Assembly: GCA_025526995.1 (NCBI GenBank)
Contig: JAHLKG010000008.1
Coordinates: 744,001-808,000 of the forward strand
Length of the DNA: 64,000 nt
Source of the DNA: Powellomyces hirtus
Taxonomy: Eukaryota > Chytridiomycota > Chytridiomycetes > Spizellomycetales > Powellomycetaceae
Direction: 5' to 3'
The notes beneath the pieces were generated by a model. The model was given only the letters and a program-made list of their open reading frames with translations, had not been told where the DNA came from and did not search any database. Numbering within the stretch: the first letter of the stretch is position 1; each line of letters opens with the position of its first letter. Position numbers and translations under genes: made by a program. Shown here one piece after another: positions 1 through 12,033 of this stretch.

Positions 1-39
1 GTGATCTCCCTGTACAAACAAACAATTACTGTACTTTAG

Positions 40-220
40 GCGCTCGACAACTCAGCGGGAGAACACTGTAACGAAAACCAGTGGTTTCTTCACGCCCTGG
101 GCCGACCACTGTACCGCTCCGTCCAGTACTTGTACGGCTCTTTCAGCTCAGCGGCGACCCCATTGTTCCCATATTTGGGCGTGAAGAATGACGACATGCA
201 TCGGTTCTTCCCTATTGTGC
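40..220 (+). CDS. partial exon of an unrecognised host gene
   Basis: An open stretch of about 60 codons follows a plausible 3' splice site (TTTAG at 35-39) and ends at a plausible donor (GTAAG at 221). It encodes an aromatic-rich segment with the local motif QWFLHALGRPLYRS. The rest of the gene lies left of the window. No following exon could be joined in frame with certainty: a candidate beginning near 294 reads a few residues and stops. I recognise no family. Confidence 0.3.
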
Positions 221-593
221 CAAGTAAGAAAACATATTATGAAAAACGGTGAGGGATAATGTGCGTATGAAAACAAATGCTTCTACCTGAGGATGACGTT
301 CGAGATGGGTGGAAAGATGGGCAATATTAACGAAGATCCCGGCTTGAACTCTCTATAGCACCCCACACATTGTAACAACACGATATCTGAATACCATCAG
401 GATAGCTGGACCGTAACTTTAGCTACAGCAGCTTCCCCAGGGTGGTTCACCCTTCCCTACTATTGGCGATTACATCAACTTGTATTCCAAATGGTCAAGT
501 CAAATAGAATTTCGAAAAACTATGGCCAACAGCTAGCTACCTAAGATGCAATGGACTAGCTAAAAGCGCAACAAGAATCAATTGGTTCTCAGG
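221..593. other. intergenic or intronic stretch, nothing recognised
   Basis: This stretch holds the likely intron after the partial exon and the 3' side of the next gene on the minus strand. No domain, RNA or repeat was seen. Confidence 0.3.
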
Positions 594-2830
594 CTACATG
601 GAAGCCATAGGGGCAGTCGCAGTCAGCAGATGCTCCAATCCCCACGCCTCCAACTCTTCCATTGCAGCCTCCCAACCAACACGTCCATAAAAGTACTCCC
701 ACAACTGCTTCTCATACGGCCCATACAGCACCTGCTTAAGCGGCGGCATATGAAACGGCGGCAACAGAATATTCGGGTGCATGATGCTGTCCAGATACGT
801 CCTGTACAAATACTTTTGCGCGAGCAACGGGTTCGGACGGGGTGGAAGACGGTGTCCCGACGACCCGGACGAAGCCGCTGCGACTGCTGCGACCGCGGCC
901 GCGTGCATGACTTGCGCTGTTTGCTGCTGTTGCTGTGTCGGTGTTGATGGCGTTTGCGGAGTGGTGGGGTTGTCAGTCGATGGCGCTGTTTTGGACGCGG
1001 GTTTTGTTTTCCGCGGTGGTCGCAGTCCCCATGTCTGCTGCGGCATCGCGAACTCTGGTAACGGAGCTGTGGATCCCACACCGTTGTTGGCGCCGGGTGG
1101 GGAAGTTGGCGGGAGCAAAATCGCGGGGATCGAGATGTGGTCGCCCGGTGTCGTGACGCTGGAGCGTTGGCTTTGAGGGGGCGAGATTCTGCGGGATGCG
1201 CCGGCGGCGGTGAGGAGGCTTAGAGGGTCGTTGACGAGATCGGATGATGTGGATGCGGAAGCTGCCATTCGTAGCATCTGGGCGGCTGCGGCTGACGCCA
1301 ACTCGTTCTCGCTCTCGCTTTCCGAGACCTCTTCCACGGCAGAGAAGCGGGGTGGTGGGTCTGCGGCTGCGGGATCGTCTTTTTCGATGGGTGGCAGCGT
1401 GTTGCTGGTTGCCGCGCTGGTACTGCCCACTTTCTTCTTGTATTGCTTTTTTTCTTTCATTGTCGTTGGCGCGGTCGCCGTCGCGCTTGCTGGCGCTACA
1501 TCAACGGTACCTCCCAGGGCACTAGGGGCAGGACCAGCACCCGGAGCAGCCGGAAGCTGATGTTGCTGAAGAGATTCCGCTTCCGAACTCGACGCCCTCG
1601 CCATCGAAACCTCTTCTTCCCGCACCGCCGCCGCCGCACTTGCCTTCTTCAACGCTTTCACCGCCGCCCGTTTCTCCTCCAACGTCGATTTCGCACCTCC
1701 ACTCTCACTGCTACCACTCCCCGCACTCTTGATTGTGGTGCCCCGAATCGACGTTCGACGCTCATGTCCAACCCGCTCCGGTCGTTTACTCTTCAGATCC
1801 GCAGCCCCTCCACCTCCTCCTCCTCCTCGCTGCTGAGATTTGTTTCTCGGCCCTTTTTTCCCGTCCCCGCCGTCTTTGTGGAGATGCTCTTTCCCACCCG
1901 CGGCGGCAATATGGGCTCTGGACACCTCGCTCAACCCCACGAATTCATACGTGGTGCCGGATAACAACGCAATCAGCTGCTTTGTGCGTTCGTAGTCGAC
2001 CGCGGTGATTTTCCCGCTCGGGGGTTGCGTCTTCTCCGCTGCGGCTGCCGCGGGCGCGACTTTGGTGGTGGTGCTAGCTTTGGGTTTCTTCCGTTTCACC
2101 ACCTTTTTTTTCAACGCCGTCATATCCTGCGGGGACTCGTTCATGATCGACGTGAAAAACGTCAGTGGCGTTTTAGCCTTCTCCGTCCGAGACGAGTTCC
2201 ACCCCTTCCCGACATCCGCAGCGGGCGGATGGGTCGTCGTCCCTGCTTTCACGCGCGTGCGCCCACGGGATTTTGTGGGGGATGTGACGGGTGCAGTCGT
2301 ATATGGTTTTTTGCTCCGTTTTTTGGCAATGCCGCCTGCGGCGGCTGCGGTTTCAGCGGCAGTTTCTTCGGGCACGACCCCCGTTTGGAGTCTTGCGCCT
2401 CGACTGGGGAACCGCACGTTCCCCGTCCCCCGTGAAGTGACGGACCCGCGGCTGAGGGAGCCGGCGCGGCTAGTGCGGCGCGACCCGGCGGCTGAGGAGC
2501 GGTCGTCTACGCCCATTAGTCTTCCACCTCCTTGCGACGACCTGATACAACCACAAAGAAAAAAAAAATTTCAGACCACCCTATCACCTCCCAAAACCCC
2601 CATGCTGAGATACATCACAACCCATACCACCGACTCCCCCTCCTCGACCGGCCCCACCCGGGCGGCGGGTTATCCGTGATTTTTTCAGCCGTCAATGGAC
2701 GCTCGGCAAATAGGGCATGCTCGTCTTCCGCGTGTCCACCGAGGGAAGTATGGTTGGGGGTTTCCATGAGTCGGCGGAACCCTTCAAGTGAGGATGAGGT
2801 GCGGCGGCGCGGGCTGCGTGTTGATGCCAT
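594..2830 (-). CDS. low-complexity basic protein, function unknown
   Basis: Two exons on the minus strand (2830-2628 and 2541-594) join with an 86-nt GT..AG intron into a 716-residue model in constant phase. Most of the protein is compositionally biased (Ala, Ser, Lys, Pro, Gln runs, basic clusters), typical of a disordered nuclear or chromatin-associated protein. The last 80 residues are ordered and aromatic, with pieces such as QKYLYRTYLDSIMHPN and GRVGWEAAMEELEAWGL, and are the only part likely to fold. I do not recognise the family. The start at 2830 is the first ATG in the upstream exon; a longer open frame reaches 2986 without an ATG. Confidence 0.55.
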
Positions 2831-3304
2831 TGTGAGGTCGGAGTATGTGGAGTGAAGGGTGCGGGGGGTTGGTATGTGTAGCGAGTGTTCTAAAGTTCGG
2901 AAACAAGAAGGTTGAGCAACTTGTCCTTCCTTGACCAAAGCCAAAGAGGTGCAAAGCGAAACCAGACCTAAAAACAAATCTACCAACTGCTTGCTCTACT
3001 TCTACCTCGCACTACCCCGTGCAGCAACAGCAAGCTCATACATGGATTTAGAAAGAAAAAAAAAAGAAATCTACGAAAAGCCTCGATCAGGGGACTGTGG
3101 CTGACTTTGGCCACAAGCCCTGCTTACGTGATCTGTAAAACGCGCGTTTCTTCGTCCGCGCGGGAAATTCCCCGGCGCGGTGTCTTGAGACTCCGCATGC
3201 AGAACTCTGTATGGAGATACTTGTCCTTCTCATTGGAAAAGTCAAGGTACTTCCAAGTTCAGCCAACTGATATGTTCCCAATGGTATGTACGAGCTCTTC
3301 ATTC
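2831..3304. other. intergenic, nothing recognised
   Basis: The stretch between the basic protein and the 3' end of the GDSL hydrolase holds only short open frames without recognisable motifs. It probably contains the 5' UTR and promoter of the upstream minus-strand gene. Confidence 0.3.
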
Positions 3305-3938
3305 CTACATGTACTTGACCAACGCCTCATAAATACACTCTCCCGTCCTATCATACCCAGCCGACGTCAAATGTACATGATCATTCCAAACCACCTTCCT
3401 CTCCTCCTCCTCCATTCCCTCCCACGGGATCTCCCTCCGTATATCATGAAAAACATAACCCGGCGCCTGATGCCCCTCCAACAACCTATTATAAGCCTCC
3501 ACATCCCTCCGAAACGCTTCCGTCGCTTTTCCACACTCCAACTCTGATTCCATCACATTCAGCATCATCACGCGTGCCCCACTCTGCCATGCCATCTCAA
3601 CGCCCTTTCGCATCTCGCCAAAGATGATGGTTGGAGCCCGCCGCACCCAATATCATTGATCCCCGCCATGATAACAATCCAGTCGTAAGGACCGTTGTGG
3701 GCAAGATCGGCAGTGAGCCGCGGGATGATGGTACCGGGGGCGAGGATGCTGTCCCCGGACTTCCCGTCGGTGGTAATGTGGGATGGGTGGAGATGAGTTG
3801 TTGGACCGTGGGGTGGTGTGATAGGAGGGTGTAGAGCCGGTGGGAGTAGGGGTGGAAGGAGGCGCCGTAGTTGTGGTACCCTTCGGTAAGGGAATCGCCG
3901 AAACACAGAATGTGCAAATGGGGTGAAGATGGCGACAT
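3305..3938 (-). pseudogene. SGNH/GDSL hydrolase with two frame breaks
   Basis: All diagnostic blocks of a GDSL/SGNH esterase (IAH1-like) are present in the right order but in three reading frames. The N-terminus from 3938 has FGDSLTEGYHNYG (block I, nucleophile Ser). A second frame carries DWIVIMAGINDIG (block III, GxND). A third carries VVWNDHVHLTSAGY (block V, DxxH) and ends at 3305. The switches lie near 3765-3785 and 3645-3660. Neither is bounded by GT..AG, so introns do not explain them. Members of the family hydrolyse small esters such as isoamyl acetate. The gene is either decayed or hit by assembly indels; long homopolymers elsewhere in the host DNA make the second possible. Confidence 0.7.
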
Positions 3939-4439
3939 GTTTTTTTGGCGACGGGAATGGGCGTTTGGGAAAATGTGCTGGTTTCAAACAGCTGGCCGGT
4001 GCCAACGCAATTGATGGAGTTATACACAGGTCAGTGAATCTACGGCCTATCTACTATTTGGACTACGGACTTTTGGCGGTGAATTTGTGGGCGAGTCGTT
4101 TGGCGCCACGCCCGCAGTTCTCTATCCTGTACACCGTCCTTCGGCACATGTAGGTATTTTTACATTTCATTACAATGTGTACTACAAAACGACAACTTGG
4201 GACACATTACATGGCATACTGGTCTTCGAGGCGTAGGGGGATTACACTTTGATGCCGAGAAGACTGCCTGCAGTCGAGTCGGACGGCGGAGGTGGGGGGA
4301 ATACAGATATGGTATATACATAAATCCAAAGCGAGATTCCGGTATTTTGCTGCACAGGTTGTGTGAGCAGGGGGTATGTTTTTGTACAACGGTGCAGGAT
4401 ATCGTTTCACTGCGAGGAGCGGCGTGGGCGAGAGAGCAT
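3939..4439. other. intergenic, nothing recognised
   Basis: About 500 bp between the GDSL gene start and the RasGEF stop codon. No conserved motif, RNA or repeat was seen. Confidence 0.3.
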
Positions 4440-7400
4440 TTATCGGTGGGGAGAGGTTGATGCGGTGCGCGGTTCTAGTTCCAATGAACGCTCGTATGAT
4501 TGCTGTGGAGATCAACAACGACGCAAATGAGCCAAAGCGTTGATTTCACTTGCGTTACGACGATGACTCTCACCTCTTCACTCATGACAGGCTGGCTGAG
4601 GATCAAGGTCGCGATGTACGGGTTTCGCACAACGTCGTAGGGTCTACAAGGATTGCCCAGTGAGCTTTCATGTTCTCACATCTGCTGTACATGCATAATC
4701 AATACTTACACTTGCTGGAAATTCTGAATCATGAGAATCACGTCGCCCATGAGCAGGAATTTCGGGAGATTGATGGATCCGTCCGGACGCTTGTCCTTGT
4801 TCTCGTCAATGTACACCAGGTCTCGCAAAAACACACCACTGCAAAACAGAGGTTTGCATTAGCTCCTTGGAACTGCATGGCTGAGGACAAATACTTGTCG
4901 GACGCTTACAGGTAAGGAATGCAGGGAAGTTCGCTTTGACGCAGCGCCTGGCGATACAGCGCAAACGACTTGTCCGAACTCATGAGCTTCTCCAGCGCCT
5001 GATGGTTGCGGTACGACTGACGGTCCTGCAAGAATTTCCGGGTTTGGCGGAGTCGCAGGATTGCGCCGCTGTTGATTCCGGCGAGCACTGCCATTAGGGT
5101 ATTGTAATTGTTGCTGTTTCGGAGCACCTAGAGATGATTCAAGAGTCAACCTCCGTCCGTGGGCTTCAACAACAAAACATGACAGGTGGTGACGGTGGCG
5201 TACCTGGGCAATCTTCATGAACTTCCCAAGGACTTGTGCACGAGTCTTGACTTTCCGTTGAGCCAGAATCCTCGTAGTGACCCTACATTTGTAGTGAGCT
5301 ATCGTTTTGTGCGTATTTTATCAGCTCTCGGCATCCTTACCAAGACGAGATAAAGTTGAAATGGCCAATGCTGGCAGCGACGGATGCAGCATGCCGTCCC
5401 TTATGAGTTCGGCTCCAGATATGCTGCAAAAGATCTCGCGGCTGGAAGAGATCATACGATAAGGAGAACAATATCATCACAATGAAGTCTTTAAAGAATG
5501 CCAGCCCACCTTGATTCTGGAAAATATCTCAGCTTCGAGAATATTAAGCTGCTTTGCAATGTCCTCGTTATCAAGCTCCAAAAACGAGACACCAGCAGCG
5601 GTCAAATTAGATCCATAGATGCTGCCATGTTCCGTCCCATCCGAATGCGACGACATGCTAGTCGTATTGGAGTTCGCAGAGCGACGATCAAACGATCTCG
5701 CGGATGCATTTTCAGCGTCGCCGTACCCAGATCTCTTCCCACCAAAGTCTTCCGACGACTTGGACCCCGACAACCGCTGGTGAACGGACCGCGCGTGCTC
5801 TTCCAACGTACTGTCGTCATATCCGGAATGCGGGCTCGAGACGCTGGGAGACCGCGCCACGTCCATGACGTCTGTGAGACCCCAGTCGGAAAGTTCTCGT
5901 TCCGCATCGGATGGAGGTTCACGGAATACCAGGCTTCCCAGTTTTTGACAGATTGCTGCGTAGGCGGGCCGGGATGAGCAGATCTCCAGGAACACATGCA
6001 TCGTGAATCGCATGATGTCTGAGTGAAAGTCACACCAATAGTCATTGCACCAGTGTATCAAAACGTTGCACACTCTGTGAATGTGCAGGATCAGCAACAA
6101 AGGATCCTCCAAGAAGCATGAAGAACGTGTGATTGTCCCACCTTAGTTGCACAGCGTTGATAGGACCTCCTCTTGCTTGTGTTTCATCGTCCTTGTCTTC
6201 CATCGCATCAAATCGATCCATAAGGCGGTCCAAGAGTTCGCTAGGCCTCATAAACTTTCGATACAGCATCAAGAACACCTTCACGAACTCCATATCTATT
6301 TAACAAGTTTAGCGTCCAATGAATGAAGCGCAGATCATTAGTCTTCCGCAAACACTGTACCATGAGCATGCGGCGATGTGAGTCGCTCGATCAACTCGTC
6401 CAAGGCAAATCCCAGGCGACCCGTACCAGAGCTCCCGGAAATGACGCTGCGAGTTTCACAAATGAGAAATTACACCAACAAGTGGCCACCGACCGGAACA
6501 TTGCCATACCTTAGAGTGCTATCATCGGCGTTACTTGAGAGATGCTTCCAGTTCTTGGAAGCAAAAGAATCATAGCTTTGCAGAAATGGATCATCTGGCA
6601 TTGTGTCTTCACTAGAGATCTCTGATATATCCGTGCGTCTGGATCTCCTCCTCACATCGGTATCCACGGACGGCAGTCGTGGCCGGTTGTCTGTATTAGC
6701 CCCACGTTCTGTTCCAGCGGTAGATGGGTGTGGGGACTCTGTTCGTGCCGCACTCGTCTGCGCTGCGTCCTGAGAGTGTGCCGAGACTGATGGATGCGGT
6801 GACGGAGTTGCACGATCTGAAAATAATACATCAGACGCGTTCGAGGCAGGCTCCTGTGGCGAGGGCACAAACCTGCGCTCAAGTTGAGTTCTCTTTGCTC
6901 TTCGGCCATCTCTGATGGAGTGCGAAGATGCGGCATTGGGTATAGCCCCAGTTCTTGTACTGAGGCCTGCGATGCGCGGTGTAGCTCTCTTTGCTGAGAT
7001 GCAAGAAGTGACGGGGGACGCAGAGATCCAGTTGACTCGCGAAGCTTTTTGAGTTGAGTCCGCAACATGGTGTATTTGGGGTCAGTCGATGGGTCGGGGA
7101 CTTCAGGCTGGGCGGCATCTGTTTTGGCGCACAAGATTAATACATTGCGAAAAGATGGCCAAGGAGCAGAATGGGGAGGCCGACCTTTTTTTTTCACGAT
7201 CTGAATCACGAGGCTGCGAATGATCATCATCAAACCAGCCCCAGCTTCGACCAGGTCCCACCGAACCTCGCTGTAGTGAACATTGAATACACCGGCCAAT
7301 TTTGCCCCCAGTGCAGATTCCACTTCTCGCATTTCTTTGTAATCCATCTGCCATCCTACAAGCGCCGTTGGCGTTTGGTTTTCGGCGGCTAAACAATGTC

Positions 7401-8119
7401 ACAAGCCAACAAATGTCAATGCTCCACACGCGGATGATGTCTCACACCAAGTAGAACGCATACCAAGAAGATCCAGCATATCGAGAAAAGAAGCCCGATT
7501 AGCGACATCGTAGCATAGAATCAAGCCGTCCGAATCCGGCGTCACCTGCAATGCACGATAGTTGTTAGTTTCATTTCCGAGAGAGACATTGGCTTTGCAA
7601 ATCATACCCTCAAGTGCACCGGCCGATCTGTCACGTGCAATATATCGCTCTCATTCACCATGTATATACGGACAAAGCACTGCTGATCACGCAAATACAG
7701 CTGATACGTCTGCCATGGTTGTCCTAACGTCAAAGTAAGATTTGAACGAGAGATCCTTCCACTCACAGGGTCGTGCGAACGTGAAACACCCACCATTGGA
7801 CGTGACATGGGTTGCTTTCGTTACGACACTCAAGCGTTCCACAAACTCTCCTACTCGAGTATGAGGTATCCCAACAACAGCGATGGAGAATGCCCGGAAC
7901 GTGTTTTGAGAAGGCTCGACATTCTATGGAAGCACACGAAAAGTCAAAGTCCATTGTGGAATCCATTTTAAATAGACCTTGCGTACCTGAACCATTCCGC
8001 GTTTCACCCCGTCTCTTGTAGAGAACTGTATTTCGTGAACGGGTAGAAGCCACTTGGTCAAATTTTGAAAGTAACTCTCGTTGTTATTCAGCAATTGTAG
8101 TGTTGCACGTTTTATAGGT
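4440..8119 (-). CDS. Ras-like pseudo-GTPase fused to RasGEF_N and RasGEF (CDC25) domains
   Basis: Sixteen exons (8119-7987, 7923-7794, 7723-7608, 7545-7464, 7388-7185, 7118-6873, 6816-6510, 6446-6361, 6295-6142, 6074-5510, 5441-5341, 5282-5204, 5127-4910, 4838-4710, 4664-4574, 4502-4440) keep phase for 900 codons to a TAA. The C-terminal third is a RasGEF catalytic domain: a REM/RasGEF_N segment (FALDELIERLT, then FVKVFLMLYRKFMRP), then RDLLQHIWSR, GHFNFISSWV, the LRNSNNYNTLMAVLAG core, and the closing EEQSYERSLELEPR. The N-terminal part resembles a Ras fold but lacks its chemistry: the P-loop position reads VVGIPHTRVGEF without GKS, and the NKxD position is replaced. A Ser-rich linker joins the halves. 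RasGEFs load GTP on Ras at membranes. The first exon or exons are unresolved. Confidence 0.82.
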
Positions 8120-8600
8120 CTGAGCCCTGAGCTGTAAGGTTACAGCAGATTTTCCTCGATAAAATCAACGTAACCGAATTCTCGGGATCGCGTTTTCGAT
8201 GGGGCTGCGCCGTTCATTTCCTTCTTTGGCGCAAACTTGCACTTCTGTAACAGTGGCGTCGAACTTTTTAAGTTTCTAAAATACTCTTTGGCTCGCTTCC
8301 GGCCCACACCTTCCAACAGGATTCGAAGCAGTGTACCCCACCAAAAAAACAGGGCGTGATCTGAGCACAAGGGCTAGAGGTTATGGAGCCCGGTTAAGGC
8401 AAAGGACTGTATTGACGCGAACTGGATTGGGAAGCGGAAACAGGTATGGAGCTGTAATAAATTTTTGACAGTGGGTATGTACAGCAAATTAAGGCCACAG
8501 CTTTTTGCAGAAAGGAGCGCAAACATAGCAGGCGAGAGATTGAAGCCCTCAGTGAGAACGCTTCGGTATCGTTCCTTTGCAGCGGGACATGTCCACAAGA
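8120..8600. other. gap between RasGEF gene and kinase-like gene
   Basis: An open minus-strand frame from 8370 to 8140 is rich in Lys and Arg. It is in frame with the RasGEF exon but separated by a TAA and 24 nt, too short for a normal intron. It may hold the missing 5' exon of that gene. Nothing else was recognised. Confidence 0.3.
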
Positions 8601-9865
8601 CTAATGTCCACGCATGTAAATCTTTGGCTCTCGGTAGACGGCAGCGCTCCCTCTGGCACCCCTGACGCCAACCTTCATCATTTCACCCCTCCACGCGACT
8701 TTATCTGTGCCTTCAAAGTCCGCCTCTTGCAATTTGCAGAACGGATGCGCCAGCACTTGTGCAGCATCGATGAGAACCTCGTCATCCGGTTCCAGCAACT
8801 TGGCCAACAAGTCCGCAGCGTTGGCCACCGCAGGATGCCAGTTGGGCTCTCTGTTCATCCGCTGGGCGTCGAGTTTGTCGGTCAACTTTCGAGAAATGTA
8901 GGTCGTTGTGGATTTCCGTACAAATGACGAGTTGAGGTAGTTGAGAGCACAATTTGGAACGTACGGTTCCAGCCACCGCCCAAAAAGAGAGCCAAGCGCA
9001 TGGATATCGGGGGCTGTAAAATCGGGCGGCGGTGGAGCGGCTGCTGCGTTGCTAGTGGCTGCAGTAGCCACTGGGGAGGACACCGAGGGTGGTGGCGGTG
9101 GAGGGACGAGGAATTGGGCATCCCCCCATGATGTTATCAGCAATGATGAAGATTCCGAGTCTGCCGGACCGGTAAGCATCAGCGTGGATGGCGAGATGCA
9201 GGTATGCGCTATCTTGAGACCGTGAATCCCGTTCAAAGTCTATCCAATTAGAAAAGGGAGCCAGTGTCAACTTTCGCCTTGAAAAACAAAAAAGACATGC
9301 AGCGCACGAGGACTGGCCAATCTCAAGCTTACCTCGGCCATAGCGCGCACCCATCGGGCAATCACCACCAAATCGACGTCCGCAAAGTTTGGCAGATTCT
9401 CCAATTTGCGAAAAACCAGAACGGTTCCGCTTCCCGTGTCTCCGTCTTCAAATGAATCCAAGAGGGCCACGGCGTTTGGGATCCGATTGTCTCTGAGCGT
9501 CCGCAAGACTGTCAACTCGTGCGCGATCCTCGCCTGCGAGGAGCCTCGCTTCAGCACGACGGACATGCCGGTCAACGTATCGTGAGCTGGGGTCAGCGTC
9601 GCATGATGAGTGCTTGTCTAAGTACAAGCCATGACGAGAAGATGTGGGTGAGATAAGGTTGCAGTAAATCCACGATTGGGGGGGGGGGAGGCGAGTGACC
9701 CACAATTGGCGGCAGCGAGGCATCGGTTGTATAGCGATCTCGAGCGCGCAAGACGGCTGGTTCTGGCAGTGGTGGAACAGACGTCGGAGAACCTGACGCA
9801 GATTGTTGTAGGCTCATATCAGCCAGTTTGGCGGCCAGGGGGTCTGTTAGTGGTGAAGCCGTCAT
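8601..9865 (-). CDS. protein-kinase-fold protein, probable pseudokinase
   Basis: Three exons (9865-9700, 9586-9333, 9239-8601) give 352 residues in constant phase. The N-lobe pattern is recognisable: MSVVLKRG carries the VAIK-type lysine, and HELTVLRTL the helix-C glutamate. The C-lobe ends with the subdomain XI pattern AADLLAKLLEPDDEVL followed by LAHPFC. The catalytic loop position reads GLKIAHTCISPSTLML, with no HRD aspartate, and the DFG position reads ITSWGDAQF. Both catalytic aspartates are therefore missing, and a scaffold or regulatory role is inferred. A proline run and an Ala-rich loop are inserted after the DFG position. The assignment as kinase fold rests on pattern order only. 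Confidence 0.65.
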
Positions 9866-10434
9866 TGCTGGGTGTGACCTGGGCTGTTGTTAAAGAAAGG
9901 TGTCGGGGGGAAAAACCGAGAGGAAAGAGAATCTTATGCTAACCCTCCTTTCGGCGGTCGGTGATGTGAAGCTAGCTTATTTATGAATGTGGAGATTTTT
10001 AAAGATTTGCTTGTGTGGAATGTGATGACTGGTTGGGAAAAGTGGTGGGAGGAACGGAGGGGTACGGAATAGGGATGATGTGATGGGAGATTCTGTTATC
10101 GCCAGACTTGGCCAGTCACGTGATGATAACAGGGAATCTCGCGCGCACCAGGCGACTGCGCACAACACAGCCATTTGCTCGGATCCGTTTCGATGAACTG
10201 CACATGATTGAATCTCAGCCGATGCTTATATACATCTATAGCAAGAAGTGTTCTCCGCTCTGCAGCGAGAGTCCCAATATCTGGTAATCCAATCTAGGGA
10301 GCCATGTTTTTGACTCTATGCATCTATCTATGTACACGATGGGTATGTTCTACAGAAATGTAATAATGGGGGAATGAAAGAAAACGCAATGTCGCATTGC
10401 TAGCGTGTCGTGTGCTGTCATTTTGTCAAGCTGG
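9866..10434. other. intergenic, nothing recognised
   Basis: Probable 5' region of the kinase-like gene and 3' region of the methyltransferase gene. No domain or RNA was seen. Confidence 0.3.
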
Positions 10435-11901
10435 TCACAGTATGACAGGTTTTCCCACTGCAAACATGAGTTGACGCATCATGGGCGAAAAATTCCCAGT
10501 TTCATCCCGCACATGGAGGAGGTGAACAGGGTACGTAGGTCGTTCGTAAGAGGCCTCGCCATCGTCTCCTTTCCATGAGCAGACAAAGACGCAAAAGAGG
10601 GGAAAGTTCCGAGAATTCGAGTCTTTCGACCGGCCATAAACGTCCCACCGCTGCACCACTTTGAATCCAACCTCGGATGCCGCGTGTTCGGTCCTGGGTA
10701 TCTCGCGTCCAGTCTGGCAAACGACGAATCGGGCTTCTGGATTATCTCGCGTCAACGCCTTGGCAGCGGCCTGCATATAAGTTTCGATTCCTCCACGCAG
10801 TTCAAATGAGCACATTCCGCGTTGCGGGTGTGTCGGGAGTGAGCCGTGGGTTGTGGGAAAGTAAGGGGGTGTGCCGGTGACCAGGTCGTAGCTGTTGGGG
10901 CCGTCTGGGGGCACCAGTGAGCCTGCCGCAAGGTCTCGGAGATCACCGTGGATGATGGTCGTGAGGGGAACGGTGCCATTGTACGCTGCGGTGCGAAGCG
11001 CAAGCTGAACGTGTGTGGTTTGCGCTTCTATCCCTGCCGCGCGGACGAGATGGGTGGTGGATGAGTGGTCGGCGAGCAAGCCCCAGGTCACCATGCCGAG
11101 CACGGATCCCAACCCGGTTCCAATATCGAGGTACTTTATGGGTGTGGGCTGCGATTGGAACTCTCTGGACGCAGCGAGAGCTCCCACCACGCGCAACGCT
11201 ATCGCAGCCGTACACACGTCGTCTGTAGTGTAGCGATGCTGATCGCAGAGTTGATAAATCATCCATCCGCCGGCCAGAGAAGTTAGCATTTCGCCTGGCC
11301 GCGGCGCCCAGTCTCCTCCATCTCGCCCAGTTGCTGCCGACTCGACGTTTCCCCGCGGCGCCGGTCCGCGCATCGTCCACCCCTCTAGCGCTTTGAACGG
11401 GCGTACTGCCGGTTTTTGCTTTTTGCTCGCGCCATTGGACGGTTCGAGTTGGTGACCAGTTCCCTTGCAAGGTGCACATGGTTTCATCGCAGCTGGAGAC
11501 CGTCGAGGTTGCGGGGCGACCGCGGTTTTCCCATCCACTGTCGCGCCCGCTCCACCCTCAGTGACAACTTTGGGTCCCCTCACCGTCTTTACTCCCTTGA
11601 CTCGAACAGAACCACTTCCACCGCATTTCCAACATACTGTCGCCAATGGTCCTTTCCCTGCTGGTGTCAATGGCGACAGACTTGGCTGAGACTCCTGTGG
11701 CGACAGACTTGGCTGAGACTCTTGTGGCGATAGCCTTGGCTGAGACTCTTGTGCCAACAGGTGTTTTGTGTTTTCGACGTAACGGTGGGTTGCTGAATGA
11801 AAGAAGAGGGGAGTATCGGTGTCGACCAAACGACAGGCGTCCATGCTAGGTGACCGAGCGCTGCTATGCGGACCGGCAGGACCTGCTGGTGCTGCAGTCA
11901 T
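10435..11901 (-). CDS. class I SAM methyltransferase, TrmN6-like, with CxxCxGxG zinc knuckles
   Basis: An uninterrupted 488-residue frame from the ATG at 11901. The C-terminal half is a Rossmann-fold methyltransferase: motif I is YLDIGTGLGSVLGMV, and the catalytic NPPY-type motif reads LVTGTPPYFPTTHG, as in N6-adenine tRNA/rRNA methyltransferases of the TrmN6/YfiC group. The N-terminal part has two CxxCxGxG knuckles (CWKCGGSG and CAPCKGTG), as in DnaJ-type zinc fingers, which may bind nucleic acid. Between 11670 and 11757 a 27-nt unit occurs three times, encoding QESQPxLSP repeats. Substrate is inferred only. The frame remains open upstream across the tRNA without an ATG, so that part is unlikely to be coding. 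Confidence 0.72.
   Translation of the reverse strand: MTAAPAGPAGPHSSARSPSMDACRLVDTDTPLFFHSATHRYVENTKHLLAQESQPRLSPQESQPSLSPQESQPSLSPLTPAGKGPLATVCWKCGGSGSVRVKGVKTVRGPKVVTEGGAGATVDGKTAVAPQPRRSPAAMKPCAPCKGTGHQLEPSNGASKKQKPAVRPFKALEGWTMRGPAPRGNVESAATGRDGGDWAPRPGEMLTSLAGGWMIYQLCDQHRYTTDDVCTAAIALRVVGALAASREFQSQPTPIKYLDIGTGLGSVLGMVTWGLLADHSSTTHLVRAAGIEAQTTHVQLALRTAAYNGTVPLTTIIHGDLRDLAAGSLVPPDGPNSYDLVTGTPPYFPTTHGSLPTHPQRGMCSFELRGGIETYMQAAAKALTRDNPEARFVVCQTGREIPRTEHAASEVGFKVVQRWDVYGRSKDSNSRNFPLFCVFVCSWKGDDGEASYERPTYPVHLLHVRDETGNFSPMMRQLMFAVGKPVIL
11670..11757 (-). repeat. 27-nt tandem repeat inside methyltransferase gene
   Basis: Three near-identical in-frame copies of a 27-nt unit encode QESQPxLSP. 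The repeat preserves frame and lies in the disordered N-terminal region, so copy number could vary without breaking the gene. Confidence 0.8.
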
Positions 11902-12033
11902 ATTGCTGGGTGACGAGACAGTTGACAGCGGGAACCTATGCAGTGCAGGAAAGCCTATACAATGAATTCCAGGAGAGAGAACGAAAGCGCATTCCCTCTT
12001 CCATGTGCCCAGGGAAAAGACAAAAAAGTTTTG

